NCBI RefSeq assembly: GCF_002005445.1
Contig: NZ_CP014692.1
Span: forward strand, 3,616,001-3,680,000
From: Acetobacter aceti
GTDB taxonomy: Bacteria; Pseudomonadota; Alphaproteobacteria; Acetobacterales; Acetobacteraceae
DNA: 64,000 nt
Direction: 5' to 3'
A program made the position numbers and the translations under genes. The notes below the pieces were generated by a model that did no database searches, was not told where the DNA came from, and worked only from the letters and a program-made list of their open reading frames with translations. This document shows positions 28,553 through 37,451 of this stretch, in pieces; the stretch's first letter is position 1; each line of letters opens with the position of its first letter.

Positions 28553-28597
28553 TCCGCCAGAAGAAAATTCCAGAAGAAGACCAGGGGCAGAGCCGCT

Positions 28598-29224
28598 ATG
28601 CAGACCAGTTTTACCCGTCGCTTCCTGCTTGGAACGCTTGTCGCAGTCAGCCTGATATCCGGCGTGGCCAACCCGGCTTCAGCCGAGGGGACGGCCACGG
28701 CTTTCGTTCGCAACCTTGGCGACCGTCTGGTCGCAATCGTGAACAGCGACCTGTCGGGCCCGCAGAAAAAGGAAAAGGTTCTCCCTATTCTGCAGGGGGA
28801 TGTCGATGTTGACGCCATCGGCCGCTTTTGCCTGGGGCGTTACTGGCGTACGGCAACGCCGGAACAGCAGGCTGACTATCTGAAGCTGTTCCGTCAGGTG
28901 CTGGCTAATACGATTACCGACAAGCTTGGTGATTACCGCGGAGTGAGCTTCACGGTCGGCAGTGCGACACCCAAGGGCGAGGATCAGTCTGTCGACACGA
29001 TCCTGCATCGCCCGCAGCAGGCTGACGCCAATCTTGAATGGATCGTCAACAGCAGCAGCGGCTCGCCGAAGATTGTGGACGTTGTCGCCGAAGGGGCAAG
29101 CCTTCGTCTGACACAACGTCAGGATTATGCCTCCTTCATCCAGCAGCATGGCGGTCAGGTTTCGGCCATCCTGGCTGCACTCAAATTACAGGTCCAGCAT
29201 CATCAGACTGCAAAGTCTGACTGA
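28598..29224 (+). CDS. mlaC: MlaC/Ttg2D-family periplasmic phospholipid-binding protein
   Basis: This is the periplasmic shuttle between MlaA and the inner-membrane Mla complex. The signal peptide is TRRFLLGTLVAVSLISGVAN...ASAEG. The core has DVDAIGRFCLGRYWRTATPE, FRQVLANTITDKLGDY and RLTQRQDYASFIQQHGG, typical of the toluene-tolerance family. It is 208 residues. HpnM, of the hopanoid pathway, is a close relative and cannot be excluded, but the mlaA neighbour favours MlaC. A strong terminator ends the pair. Confidence 0.88.
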   Translation: MQTSFTRRFLLGTLVAVSLISGVANPASAEGTATAFVRNLGDRLVAIVNSDLSGPQKKEKVLPILQGDVDVDAIGRFCLGRYWRTATPEQQADYLKLFRQVLANTITDKLGDYRGVSFTVGSATPKGEDQSVDTILHRPQQADANLEWIVNSSSGSPKIVDVVAEGASLRLTQRQDYASFIQQHGGQVSAILAALKLQVQHHQTAKSD

Positions 29225-29253
29225 GCTTCTTTCACAATGCGGTGACGCAGTGC

Positions 29254-29285
29254 GACGGCATCCTCCCGGGGGTGCCGTTTTTTTT
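29254..29285 (+). terminator. Terminator of mlaA-mlaC
   Basis: ACGGCATCC ... GGGGGTGCCGT stem followed by eight T. Confidence 0.88.
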
Positions 29286-29458
29286 ATGCCTGATATTCCC
29301 GCCCCGCTCTCTGGACGGGGAGTGGTTCTGATGATCCATGCAGGGCGGTGAAGGTGGCTGGAACGGCGGAATTACGCCTGTAACGTCCTGCCGGGCAGCC
29401 GGGAACGGCCCAAAGGAAAGCGCCCTGCACAGGCGCTCTTAAATGAAGGAGTCTGTTC

Positions 29459-29560
29459 ATGGGAATTGTGATGACGGCGAGTTCTTCTTCGCGACTCATG
29501 ACTGGCAGCATGCGGACTGGGGCGCTAAGGTCTCGCCATAATTATCGTACCGAGACCTGA
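29459..29560 (+). CDS. Possible 33-residue leader ORF upstream of nuoM
   Basis: It reads MGIVMTASSSSRLMTGSMRT and ends TET. GGAG lies seven to ten bases before the ATG, and the stop is nine bases before the nuoM GTG. A hairpin AGCGCC/GGCGCT (29419-29437) precedes it. It is rich in Ser, Arg and Met, with no hydrophobic stretch. It could be a translated leader or a chance frame. Confidence 0.3.
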   Translation: MGIVMTASSSSRLMTGSMRTGALRSRHNYRTET

Positions 29561-29569
29561 GAGTACGCC

Positions 29570-31081
29570 GTGCACCCGATCCTTCTTACCCTCGTCACCT
29601 ATCTGCCTGTTCTGGGCGGTCTGGCCATTCTCCTCGCCAAGGGAGCGCCGGAGACGGCAGACCGGACGGGGCGCTGGATCGCGCTCTGGACGAGTCTCGC
29701 GGTGCTGGCGCTCTCCGTTGTCATGTGGGTCGGTTTCGATCCGCAGATACCGGGTGCCCAGTATGAGACCCAACTGGCGTGGATGCCGAATTTTGGTATT
29801 TCGTACCATACGGGCGTTGACGGCGTCAGTCTCGTTTTCGTCCTGCTGACGGCCTTTCTCACGCCACTGTCGATCGGGGCCGGATGGCGGAGCGTGCAGG
29901 GGCGCGCCTGCGACTTCATGGCCGCCGTCATGTTCCTTGAAACGGCGCTGATGGGGCTGTTCTCGGCGCTCGATCTGGTCGTGTTCTACATGTTCTATGA
30001 GGCGACGCTGATCCCCGCGAGCCTGATGATCGGCGTCTGGGGCGGACCGAAGCGCGTCTGGGCGTCGCTCCAGTTCTTCCTGTTCACCTTCGGCGGCTCA
30101 CTGTTCATGCTCGTCGCGCTGGTCGCGATGTGGAACATGGCGGGCACGACCGATATCCCGGCGCTGATGCAGGGGCATTTCTCTCTGTCCGTGCAGTGCT
30201 GGCTGCTGATGGCCTTCGTTCTCGCCTTCGGCGTGAAACTGCCGCTGTTCCCGCTGCATGCGTGGCTGCCGGACGCCTACACCGAGGCTCCCACGCCGAC
30301 GACGGCGCTACTGTCGGGCGTGCTGTCAAAGACAGGCGCTTACGGTCTGCTGCGCTTTGGCGTCCTGATGTTTCCCGAAGCGGTGCATCGTTTCGCACCC
30401 TACATCCTGCCGCTCGGCGTCATCGCCATCATCTATGCCGCCTTCATCGCCTTCGCGCAGAAGGACATGAAGAAGGTCATCGCCTATTCCTCCTTCTCGC
30501 ACATGGGCATGATCGCGGTTGGTCTGTTCACCCTCAACGCCGAGGGTGTGGACGGCGCGATCTATCAGATGCTGTCGCATGGCGTGGTCATCGCGGCGCT
30601 GTTCTTCTGCGTCTCCGCCATCGCATGGCGCGCCGAGACCCGTGACATTTCTGCGCTTGGCGGTGTGGCGTTCCGCATGCCCGCGCTGGCTTCGCTGGCC
30701 ATGCTGTTCACGATGGCCAATGTCGGCCTTCCGGGAACCGGCTCCTTCGTGGGCGAACTCCTGGTCCTGATGGGGGCGATTCATGTCTCCTTCTGGCTGG
30801 CCCTGCTCGCCGGCACGACGATGATCATGGGCGCGGTCTACATGCTGGCGCTCTACCGCGATGTGATTTTCGGGTCCGTGAAGGGCACTGTCGGCCTCCT
30901 GCGTGACCTGACGCCCGCCGAGATGATGGTGCTCGTGCCGCTGGCTGTGGTCACGCTGTGGATGGGTGTCCACCCGGCGTCCTTCACCAGCCTGTTCGAT
31001 CCCGTGATCGTCCATGCGCTGGGGGCTCCCAATCAGGAAGCTATGGCGCACACAGCGCATCAGATGGTTGCCGCCCGTTAA
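29570..31081 (+). CDS. nuoM: NADH-quinone oxidoreductase subunit M (NuoM), solitary
   Basis: This is an antiporter-like proton-pumping subunit of complex I with about 14 membrane helices in 503 residues. Key residues are present: Glu144 in FYMFYEATLIPASLMIG, Lys223 in GVKLPLFPLHAWLPDAY and Lys254 in LLSGVLSKTGAYGLLRF. KDMKKVIAYSSFSHMG is also conserved. The GTG start follows CTGAGAGTACGCC. nuoL is not upstream and nuoN is not downstream; terminators lie on both sides. It is therefore an orphan copy, either a paralogue or a relocated subunit. Confidence 0.9.
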   Translation: MHPILLTLVTYLPVLGGLAILLAKGAPETADRTGRWIALWTSLAVLALSVVMWVGFDPQIPGAQYETQLAWMPNFGISYHTGVDGVSLVFVLLTAFLTPLSIGAGWRSVQGRACDFMAAVMFLETALMGLFSALDLVVFYMFYEATLIPASLMIGVWGGPKRVWASLQFFLFTFGGSLFMLVALVAMWNMAGTTDIPALMQGHFSLSVQCWLLMAFVLAFGVKLPLFPLHAWLPDAYTEAPTPTTALLSGVLSKTGAYGLLRFGVLMFPEAVHRFAPYILPLGVIAIIYAAFIAFAQKDMKKVIAYSSFSHMGMIAVGLFTLNAEGVDGAIYQMLSHGVVIAALFFCVSAIAWRAETRDISALGGVAFRMPALASLAMLFTMANVGLPGTGSFVGELLVLMGAIHVSFWLALLAGTTMIMGAVYMLALYRDVIFGSVKGTVGLLRDLTPAEMMVLVPLAVVTLWMGVHPASFTSLFDPVIVHALGAPNQEAMAHTAHQMVAAR

Positions 31082-31160
31082 AACGGCGGCACATTGTCAG
31101 TTATGGACGGAGGCCGCTGAACGGTCTCCGAAGAACTGGTTCCCGTATCATGAATGAGCC

Positions 31161-31208
31161 CTTGCAGCTTCCGGATTGTTTCATCCGGGAGGCCGCAAGG
31201 TTTTTTTT
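31161..31208 (+). terminator. Terminator of nuoM
   Basis: CTTGCAGCTTCCGG / CCGGGAGGCCGCAAG with a 10-base loop, one base, then eight T. Confidence 0.85.
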
Positions 31209-32398
31209 ATGGGTGGAGGGGACATCCTGCGAAGACATGATGGGTCTGAGCCATTGGGTTTTGGGTGGCCTGCGAAGCACAGCAGCGCATGAGGAACTTC
31301 GATCAAAGAGCAGCGGAGTCGGATCGGTTTGGAGAACAGACGGCCTCCTGAAAAAGAGCCGGGCAAGGCTGATATCGGACGCCTTCCCTGAATAGATGGT
31401 CGTCCATCAGTACGCGTCCGACCTACGCGCGATGAACGGTCATTCGGCCTTTGATCTCGTTGCTGGCCCGCTTCGGCGCCTGCGGACATATGGAATGGAT
31501 GCGATTGCTGGTCGCGCCATTCGGAACGTCGGGGTGGCTCCGGGTCGTGGCGCATACGAAAAAAAGCGCAGCACACGTTGGCTCCAGTGGGGTGGCTGGC
31601 GCTCACAGCCTGTCTCAACCAGTCATTTCTGGCCCGGTTCTGCCTGCTTGTTGTGCAGGGGGAATTACCGGCGTGCGCCGTATGCTCCGCTCATGGCGCT
31701 GGTGCCTTGCTGGTGCTGCTGCAAGCAGCGGGAGCCCGGTTATGGCGCCACCGGGGATGGGCTGGCCGGAACGGTGTAGCGACGACTTTATCGCAGACCA
31801 TCACCTTGGTGGGGGCCTGTGCCGGGGGTCTTGCTGCTCCAGTAAAAAGGAACACCATTCGACCTGTTTATGCCCGATGGTCTGAGCATCTCGCTTGTTC
31901 GGATCACACCGCAGACCGTGGTTTTCCGCCCGAACGAAGACACAAACAGGCAACAAAAATTATTTCCTTCCATTTCACGAACTTCCCGTCATGGAGAAGA
32001 TTTTTTATGAATCTTGTTGTATATATTAAAGGTTTTCCATTTTAATTTTCAGGAAACCATTGGTTGGGTGGTCTTCCGGAATGCGATCTTCTCATATCTT
32101 CCATGCTGGCCTGCCTCCAGCCTCCAAAGCGATCTTAAAAAACTAGACGGTCAGGTATATTATTTTAAAACAACAGGTTGCGTAGAATTTCGGCGATGAG
32201 CGTCGTTGATCCCGGATGTCATAATCGTGTGGAAACAGGGGCTGGGACCGGGGTATAAGGCCCGCAATCACGACACAACCTTTCATAAAACGGCAAAAAT
32301 ATTATATAGGCCTCAAATCCAACAGAAACGGCGATAAGTCTCTCACCATCGTCGGCCCCGCAAAGTGGTTGTCATATTACCTGAGAATGGCCAGCTGA
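31209..32398. other. Long stretch without an intact gene
   Basis: Frames here are short, overlap each other and have poor composition. Part of it (31578-31870) may be a decayed membrane-protein gene. After about 31950 the sequence turns AT-rich and probably carries the promoter for the acyl-AMP ligase gene. No transposase or RNA gene is recognised. Confidence 0.5.
31578..31870 (+). pseudogene. Possible DUF418-like membrane-protein remnant
   Basis: The frame reads APVGWLALTACLNQSFLARF and later LLVLLQAAGARLWRHRGW. The first part resembles the C-terminal PVGRxALTNYLxQS motif of DUF418 proteins. The rest has drifted and there is no intact start or N-terminal domain. Weak, eye-based assignment. 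Confidence 0.22.
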
Positions 32399-34189
32399 AT
32401 GACTGTCATATCCCGTATCGAAAGCATGCCCACCATCACTGGCTTTCAGGACACAACACCCTCTCCCGTTCCAACCGCCTCTGGTCAGAAGCGCCGCCAT
32501 GGTGATTTTGCAACCTTCACGGAAGCGCTGGATTACGCCGCCGAGGGGTCCGCTGGATACAACATCTATTCGGGGCGTGGAGTCCTGCTCGAAGCGCTGC
32601 CTTACAGCCTGCTGCGCGAACAGGCCCGTGAAATGGCGCGCCGACTGCTGACGCTCGGGCTTCAGGCCGGAGATCGCGTCGGTCTCATCGCCGAGAGTGA
32701 CGGCGATTTCGCCCGCATCTTCTTCGGCTGCCAGTATGCCGGGCTTGTCGCCACCCCCATGCCGCTGCCTGTCGCATTCGGGGGGCGCGAGACGTATGTC
32801 GGCACGATCCGGGGCATGATCGAAACTGCGGATGTTTCCGCCATTGTCGTGCCGGATATCATCGCGGGCTGGACGGACGACATCATCGCAGGCTTCGATC
32901 TCAAATTCGGTGGGTCACCCGCGCAGTTGATGGAGCTGCCCGCTGCCGACCGGCCGCTGCCGACCATCAAACCCGACGATCTGTCCTATCTCCAGTTTTC
33001 CTCGGGCAGCACCCGCTTCCCGAAGGGCGTCTGTGTGACCCAGCGCTCTGGCATGGCCAACGCGCATTCCATTAGCCGTGATGGCCTTCAGGTCCGTGAG
33101 ACAGGAGACCGTTGCGTCTCCTGGCTGCCGCTCTACCATGACATGGGACTCGTCGGGTTCTTCCTGACGCCCATGGCGTGCCAGTTGACCGTGGATCTGC
33201 TGCCGACCCGTGAGTTTGCGCGGCGTCCGCATGTCTGGCTGGATCTGATGTCGCGCAACAAGGGCACCCTGTCCTACAGCCCGTCCTTTGGCTACGACCT
33301 CTGCTCACGTCGTTCCGGTGCGGCCGACATCGATCTCTCAAGCTGGCGTGTTGCCGGAATCGGTGGCGACATGATCCGCCCTCACATTCTCGAGAGCTTC
33401 GCGGAACGCTTTGCCTCGCAGGGTTTTGATGCCCGCGCGTTTGTCGCCAGCTATGGTATGGCCGAAGCCACGCTCGCCATCAGCTTCGCGCCCCTGAATG
33501 TGGGTCTGCGGACCGATACGATCGATCTGCGTCGTCTGGAAACGGAAGGCGTGGCGCATCCATGTAACGATCCGTCCCACCTGCTGCGGACGTTCGTGCT
33601 GTGCGGCGAGGTTCTCCCGGGCCATGAAATTGAAGTTCGTGGGGCCAACGGCTCCATTCTGCCTGAACGCCATGTCGGCACCATCTATGCGCGCGGCCCG
33701 AGCCTGATGAGCGGCTATTTCCGTCTGCCGAAGGAAAGCGCCGAGGCTCTCAGTGCGGACGGCTGGCTCAATACGGGCGATCTTGGCTACATGCTGGATA
33801 ATCAGGTTGTGGTGACCGGTCGGGCGAAAGATCTGATCATCATCAACGGCCGTAACATCTGGCCGCAGGATCTTGAGTGGAGCGCGGAAAACGAGATCGA
33901 CGGCCTTCGCAACCATGATGTCGCGGTTTTTTCCGTCGAAGAAAATCGTGAGGAAAAAGTCGTGGCTCTGGTCCACTGCCGCGCCACCACACCGGAAGCC
34001 CGCACGACCCTGAGCGAGCGGGTGAGTTCGGTTTTCCGTCGCCATGGCGTGGACGCCACCATCATTCTGCTGCCGCCTCACTCGCTGCCGCAGACGTCTT
34101 CCGGCAAGCTCACACGCGCAAAGGCGAAGACAATGCTTCTGGCGGGCGCTTTCAACCGGCTGGACGAGAACACACCGTCTGCCGCCTGA
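32399..34189 (+). CDS. Fatty acyl-AMP ligase / acyl-ACP synthetase of the sphingolipid locus
   Basis: This is an adenylate-forming enzyme that activates a fatty acid and is expected to load it on the ACP encoded next. The P-loop motif LQFSSGSTRFPKGV lies at about 198-211. WLPLYHDMGLVGFFLTPM, FVASYGMAEATLAISF, WLNTGDLGYM and the hinge/C-terminal region (GRAKDLIIINGRNIWPQDLE, SSGKLTRAKAKTMLL) match FAAL-type rather than CoA-ligase-type proteins. It is 596 residues. ACP and serine palmitoyltransferase follow on the same strand, which points to acyl-ACP supply for long-chain-base synthesis. Confidence 0.9.
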   Translation: MTVISRIESMPTITGFQDTTPSPVPTASGQKRRHGDFATFTEALDYAAEGSAGYNIYSGRGVLLEALPYSLLREQAREMARRLLTLGLQAGDRVGLIAESDGDFARIFFGCQYAGLVATPMPLPVAFGGRETYVGTIRGMIETADVSAIVVPDIIAGWTDDIIAGFDLKFGGSPAQLMELPAADRPLPTIKPDDLSYLQFSSGSTRFPKGVCVTQRSGMANAHSISRDGLQVRETGDRCVSWLPLYHDMGLVGFFLTPMACQLTVDLLPTREFARRPHVWLDLMSRNKGTLSYSPSFGYDLCSRRSGAADIDLSSWRVAGIGGDMIRPHILESFAERFASQGFDARAFVASYGMAEATLAISFAPLNVGLRTDTIDLRRLETEGVAHPCNDPSHLLRTFVLCGEVLPGHEIEVRGANGSILPERHVGTIYARGPSLMSGYFRLPKESAEALSADGWLNTGDLGYMLDNQVVVTGRAKDLIIINGRNIWPQDLEWSAENEIDGLRNHDVAVFSVEENREEKVVALVHCRATTPEARTTLSERVSSVFRRHGVDATIILLPPHSLPQTSSGKLTRAKAKTMLLAGAFNRLDENTPSAA

Positions 34190-34365
34190 TTTCGGAGGCG
34201 CTGTAACGCCCTGTTCACCGGACCGGCACCGTCCGTCACATCAGTGGGGCGTCCGTGGCGTGACATTCCCTCTGGCGAATGACCGTCTTTTCCGCCATAA
34301 CCCCGCAGTTGAGCGGAGACATGCCTTCACAGGCTCCTCCGCAATGACTGTTTTAAGGTGCCCGA

Positions 34366-34617
34366 ATGAGTGAAACGGTTCAGGACGTCTCGGCTCTGAT
34401 CATCAACAAGCTTCTTGCCAATCCCAAAGTCCCCCGTGACATCAGTGGAGCCAGCAAGATTGTTGAAGACCTGGCGTTCGACTCGCTTGCTGTCATGAAT
34501 TTCGTCATGGAAATCGAAGACGAGCTGGACGTGTCCGTGCCTCTCGACCGTCTGGCCGAGATCCGTACGATCGACGACCTTGCCGAATGCATCGTCTCCC
34601 TGAAGAAGGGCAACTGA
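34366..34617 (+). CDS. Acyl carrier protein of the sphingolipid locus
   Basis: An 83-residue carrier with the phosphopantetheine Ser40 in EDLAFDSLAVMNFVMEIED. It is acidic and four-helical, as usual. It lies 176 bases after the ligase gene and six bases before the SPT gene. A dedicated ACP next to serine palmitoyltransferase is known from Caulobacter and Sphingomonas-type loci; it presumably presents the acyl chain to SPT. Confidence 0.93.
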   Translation: MSETVQDVSALIINKLLANPKVPRDISGASKIVEDLAFDSLAVMNFVMEIEDELDVSVPLDRLAEIRTIDDLAECIVSLKKGN

Positions 34618-34623
34618 TCGGTT

Positions 34624-35820
34624 ATGAGCATCTTCGACAAATTCCGCGGCGTCGAACAGCGCCTTGCCGAGCTTCAGGCCGAGGGAGGGCGCAATCCTTT
34701 CTCCGTCGTCATCGAGCGTCCGCTGTCATCGACCGTCGGGATTATCGAAGGCCGCGAAACCCTTCTGTTCGGCACCAACAACTATCTGGGCCTGAGCCAG
34801 TCGCCACGCGCCATTGAAGCCGCCGTGGAAGCCGTGAAGGCCCGTGGCGTCGGAACGACCGGCTCACGCATCGCCAACGGCACGCAGAGCCTGCATGAGC
34901 AGCTTGAGCAGCATATCGCCGGATTCTTTCACCAGAAGCACTGCATGGTCTTCTCGACCGGCTATCAGGCCAATCTGGGCATGATTTCCACGCTGGCGGG
35001 CAAGGGCGACTATCTTCTGCTGGACGCCGACAGCCATGCCAGCATCTACGACGCGAGCCGCCTCGGTCACGCGCAGGTCATCCGCTTCCGCCACAATGAT
35101 CCGGACGACCTGCACAAGCGCCTGAACCGGATCAAGGACGAGCCGGGCGCGAAGCTGGTGGTTGTCGAAGGCATCTACTCCATGACCGGCAATGTCGTTC
35201 CCATGGCGGAAATGGCGGCCGTGAAGCGTGAGACCGGCGCGACCCTGCTGGTGGACGAAGCCCACTCCTTCGGCGTGCTTGGCGCGAACGGACGCGGTGT
35301 GGCGGAAGCGGCTGGCGTGGAAGACGATGTCGATTTCGTTGTCGGCACCTTCTCGAAAAGCCTTGGCACTGTAGGCGGCTACTGCGTTTCCCGTCACCCT
35401 GAGCTGGAACTGGTGCGCCTTCACTGCCGTCCCTACATGTTCACGGCCTCACTGCCGCCGGAAGTCATCGCGGCGACCATGGCGGCGCTGGATGACATGC
35501 AGGCCCAGCCGGAACTCCGCACACGCCTGATGGAGAACGCGGCCCGTTTCCATGAGGGTCTGAACAGCCTCGGCCTGACGACCGGCAGGACGGTCAGTCC
35601 TGTTGTCGGCGTGGTGCTTGAGACAATCCCCGAAGCCATCATGCTGTGGAACACGCTCCTCAGCCTCGGCCTCTACGTCAATCTGAGCCTGCCGCCTGCG
35701 ACACCGGATCATCATCCGCTGTTGCGCTGCTCGGTCATGGCGACGCACACCAGCGAGCAGATTGACCGCGCCGTGGAGATCTTCCGCGAGGCGATGGCGC
35801 GACTGCCTGCTTCTGCCTGA
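34624..35820 (+). CDS. spt: Serine palmitoyltransferase (alpha-oxoamine synthase family)
   Basis: This soluble PLP enzyme condenses L-serine with an acyl thioester to 3-ketosphinganine. The PLP-binding Lys245 is in GTFSKSLGTVGGY. Asp211 is in DEAHSFGVLG and the ring-stacking His138 in DADSHASIYD; GTTGSRIANGTQSLHEQLE is also conserved. At 398 residues it matches bacterial homodimeric SPTs. KBL and BioF are related. The adjacent ACP and acyl-AMP ligase, and the clustered lipid kinase, favour SPT. A hairpin terminator of the repeat family follows. Confidence 0.93.
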   Translation: MSIFDKFRGVEQRLAELQAEGGRNPFSVVIERPLSSTVGIIEGRETLLFGTNNYLGLSQSPRAIEAAVEAVKARGVGTTGSRIANGTQSLHEQLEQHIAGFFHQKHCMVFSTGYQANLGMISTLAGKGDYLLLDADSHASIYDASRLGHAQVIRFRHNDPDDLHKRLNRIKDEPGAKLVVVEGIYSMTGNVVPMAEMAAVKRETGATLLVDEAHSFGVLGANGRGVAEAAGVEDDVDFVVGTFSKSLGTVGGYCVSRHPELELVRLHCRPYMFTASLPPEVIAATMAALDDMQAQPELRTRLMENAARFHEGLNSLGLTTGRTVSPVVGVVLETIPEAIMLWNTLLSLGLYVNLSLPPATPDHHPLLRCSVMATHTSEQIDRAVEIFREAMARLPASA

Positions 35821-35841
35821 GGGCAGCAGGCGCAGAAAAAA

Positions 35842-35878
35842 CCGCCTTTTTGAAAAAAGGCGGCACCCAGAAACTTTT
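35842..35878. repeat. Terminator-like copy of the dispersed palindromic repeat
   Basis: CCGCCTTTTT-ga-AAAAAGGCGG followed by caccCAGAAACTTTTG. It is the same architecture as the other copies read in the opposite orientation, but with GCC/GGC arm ends. It sits 21 bases after the SPT stop and 18 bases from the convergent dadA-like stop, so it can terminate both. Confidence 0.75.
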
Positions 35879-35895
35879 GTTATTTATTATCGGAT

Positions 35896-37158
35896 CTAAA
35901 AAGGAAAAGCGCGCCGCCCGAACCGGAAACGGGTCGGACGATAGGGCAGCGGATCGATATAGGGCGTCTCGCCTTTCATCATCTCGGCGCACAGGCGGCC
36001 TGTCGCCGGCCCGAGCGTAAAGCCCTGATGCGCATGGCCGAAGTGGAACCACAGCCCGGTGTGGGCCGGGGCCTCGCCAATGATCGGCAGCATGTCGGCC
36101 ACACAGGGACGACTGCCTATCCACGGCGTCGTTTCCACGGCCTCGCCAATATCCAGCATCTCCCGCGCCAGCTTCTCGCTCCTGATGATCTGCTTCCATG
36201 AGGGCGGCGCGTCGCGCAGAGCAAACTCCGCTCCCGTAGTCACACGCAACCCCTGCGCCATCGGCAACAACGCCACACCGGCATCCGTGTCGATCATCGG
36301 CGCATTGAGATGGCCGTTCCATTTGAAGTGACGGTGATAGCCTCGCTTCACAAAGAGCGGGAATTTATACCCCATGGAGCGTGTCAGATCGGACGACCAC
36401 GGCCCCAGCGCAATGACAGCCTGCTCGGCTGATACCGACCCGTCAGCAGTCCGGACCGTCCAGCCCGAGGCAAGATGCGCCAGTGTCCTGGCATCGCCAT
36501 GCACGATCTTCCCGCCTCCGGCGACGAACAGGTCAGCGTAACGCTGCACCAGAGCGCCGGGGTCTTTCACACTGTAGGGAGAAGGCCAGTAAACACCTCC
36601 CGTCATTTTCCGATACAGGGCAGGCTCCGCACGGGCCAGCGTCGCACTGTCGAGAATCCGACCTTCGACACCAAACTCACGGGCAAGATGACGGGCTCTG
36701 GCAGCCCCATCGGCAAAACCTTTTTCCGTACGGAAGATCTGGGTCCAGCCACCATGCCTGACCAGATCTCCAGCACCTGCGGCGTCGATCATGCGATCAT
36801 GCTCAGTCAGACAGTGACGGATGAGCGCTTCAAAGCCGCGCGTGATCGTCTCGTAACGCTTTGGGCCGGAATTCCACCAGTATTCCACCAGCCTGGGCGC
36901 GATGGCGGCCAGATCGGACAGCCGGTAATTGACGTCATTTCCCTGCTTGAATGCGACCTGAACCAGCTTCTGGAAATCATGTGGAAAAGCGTAGGGCTCG
37001 ACAGCCTCGCGCTGGATCAGCCCGGCATTGCCATAGGACGTCTCCCGTCCGGGCTCGCCACGCTCGACCAGAACGACATCGTAACCACGTTGCTGAAGAT
37101 GCCATGCGGTGCTGACACCGACCATGCCTCCACCGAGAACAAGTGCTGACCGCGCCAT
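35896..37158 (-). CDS. DadA-like FAD-dependent D-amino-acid dehydrogenase / oxidoreductase
   Basis: The Rossmann FAD-binding motif is at the N-terminus (ALVLGGGMVGVSTAWHLQ, then VVLVERG). The DAO-family core has KDPGALVQRYADLFVAGGGK and VIALGPWSSDL. The C-terminal FAD contact is WIGSRPCVADMLPIIGEAP with FHFGHAHQGFTLGPATGRL. At 420 residues it is the size of DadA, which deaminates D-amino acids at the membrane. The exact substrate cannot be told from sequence. It interrupts two sphingolipid units but has no obvious role in that pathway. Confidence 0.85.
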   Translation of the reverse strand: MARSALVLGGGMVGVSTAWHLQQRGYDVVLVERGEPGRETSYGNAGLIQREAVEPYAFPHDFQKLVQVAFKQGNDVNYRLSDLAAIAPRLVEYWWNSGPKRYETITRGFEALIRHCLTEHDRMIDAAGAGDLVRHGGWTQIFRTEKGFADGAARARHLAREFGVEGRILDSATLARAEPALYRKMTGGVYWPSPYSVKDPGALVQRYADLFVAGGGKIVHGDARTLAHLASGWTVRTADGSVSAEQAVIALGPWSSDLTRSMGYKFPLFVKRGYHRHFKWNGHLNAPMIDTDAGVALLPMAQGLRVTTGAEFALRDAPPSWKQIIRSEKLAREMLDIGEAVETTPWIGSRPCVADMLPIIGEAPAHTGLWFHFGHAHQGFTLGPATGRLCAEMMKGETPYIDPLPYRPTRFRFGRRAFPF

Positions 37159-37313
37159 GCAAAGACACTCCTGTCCGGACAGGGAGTCCGCAGCCTTGTC
37201 AGCGCGTCCCCCGATGATTGTTTTGCCTGATTTTTTCTACAGTAAACCGTGTGGCTTTCCCATAGATGGGCCGGAGATTGGTTGATGGATTTTCCCGGTG
37301 GGCGGGAAAAGGG

Positions 37314-37348
37314 GCTTTATTCTTTTTTGAAAAAACCAGAAAACTTTG
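37314..37348. repeat. Degenerate copy of the dispersed palindromic repeat
   Basis: ctttattcttttttgaaaaa then accagaaaactttg. It aligns with the copy at 35842 in the same orientation, with eroded arms. Confidence 0.5.
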
Positions 37349-37408
37349 ATCGATTAAAAGACATCCCTGTTCGACAGGCTGACTTCCAGACAGGCAAAAG
37401 TCTTTTTG

Positions 37409-37433
37409 CTTCTTTTTCTTCCAGAAAAAGAAG
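37409..37433 (-). terminator. Inverted repeat after the nucleotidyltransferase-like gene
   Basis: CTTCTTTTTCT-tcc-AGAAAAAGAAG is an 11-bp perfect stem, 19 bases beyond the minus-strand stop. It is A/T-rich on both arms. Confidence 0.5.
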
Positions 37434-37451
37434 GCCCCCTCCTCACCGCAA

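Larger units (their letters stand above)
37159..37451. other. Gene-free stretch with repeat copy and hairpin
   Basis: It holds the dadA-like promoter, one repeat copy (37314-37348) and an 11-bp inverted repeat (37409-37433). No gene is seen. Confidence 0.55.

Noticed and set aside
31181..31618. 145-residue minus-strand frame after nuoM
   Set aside because: Low-complexity, Arg/Pro/Ser-rich text without motif; part of it runs through the nuoM terminator.
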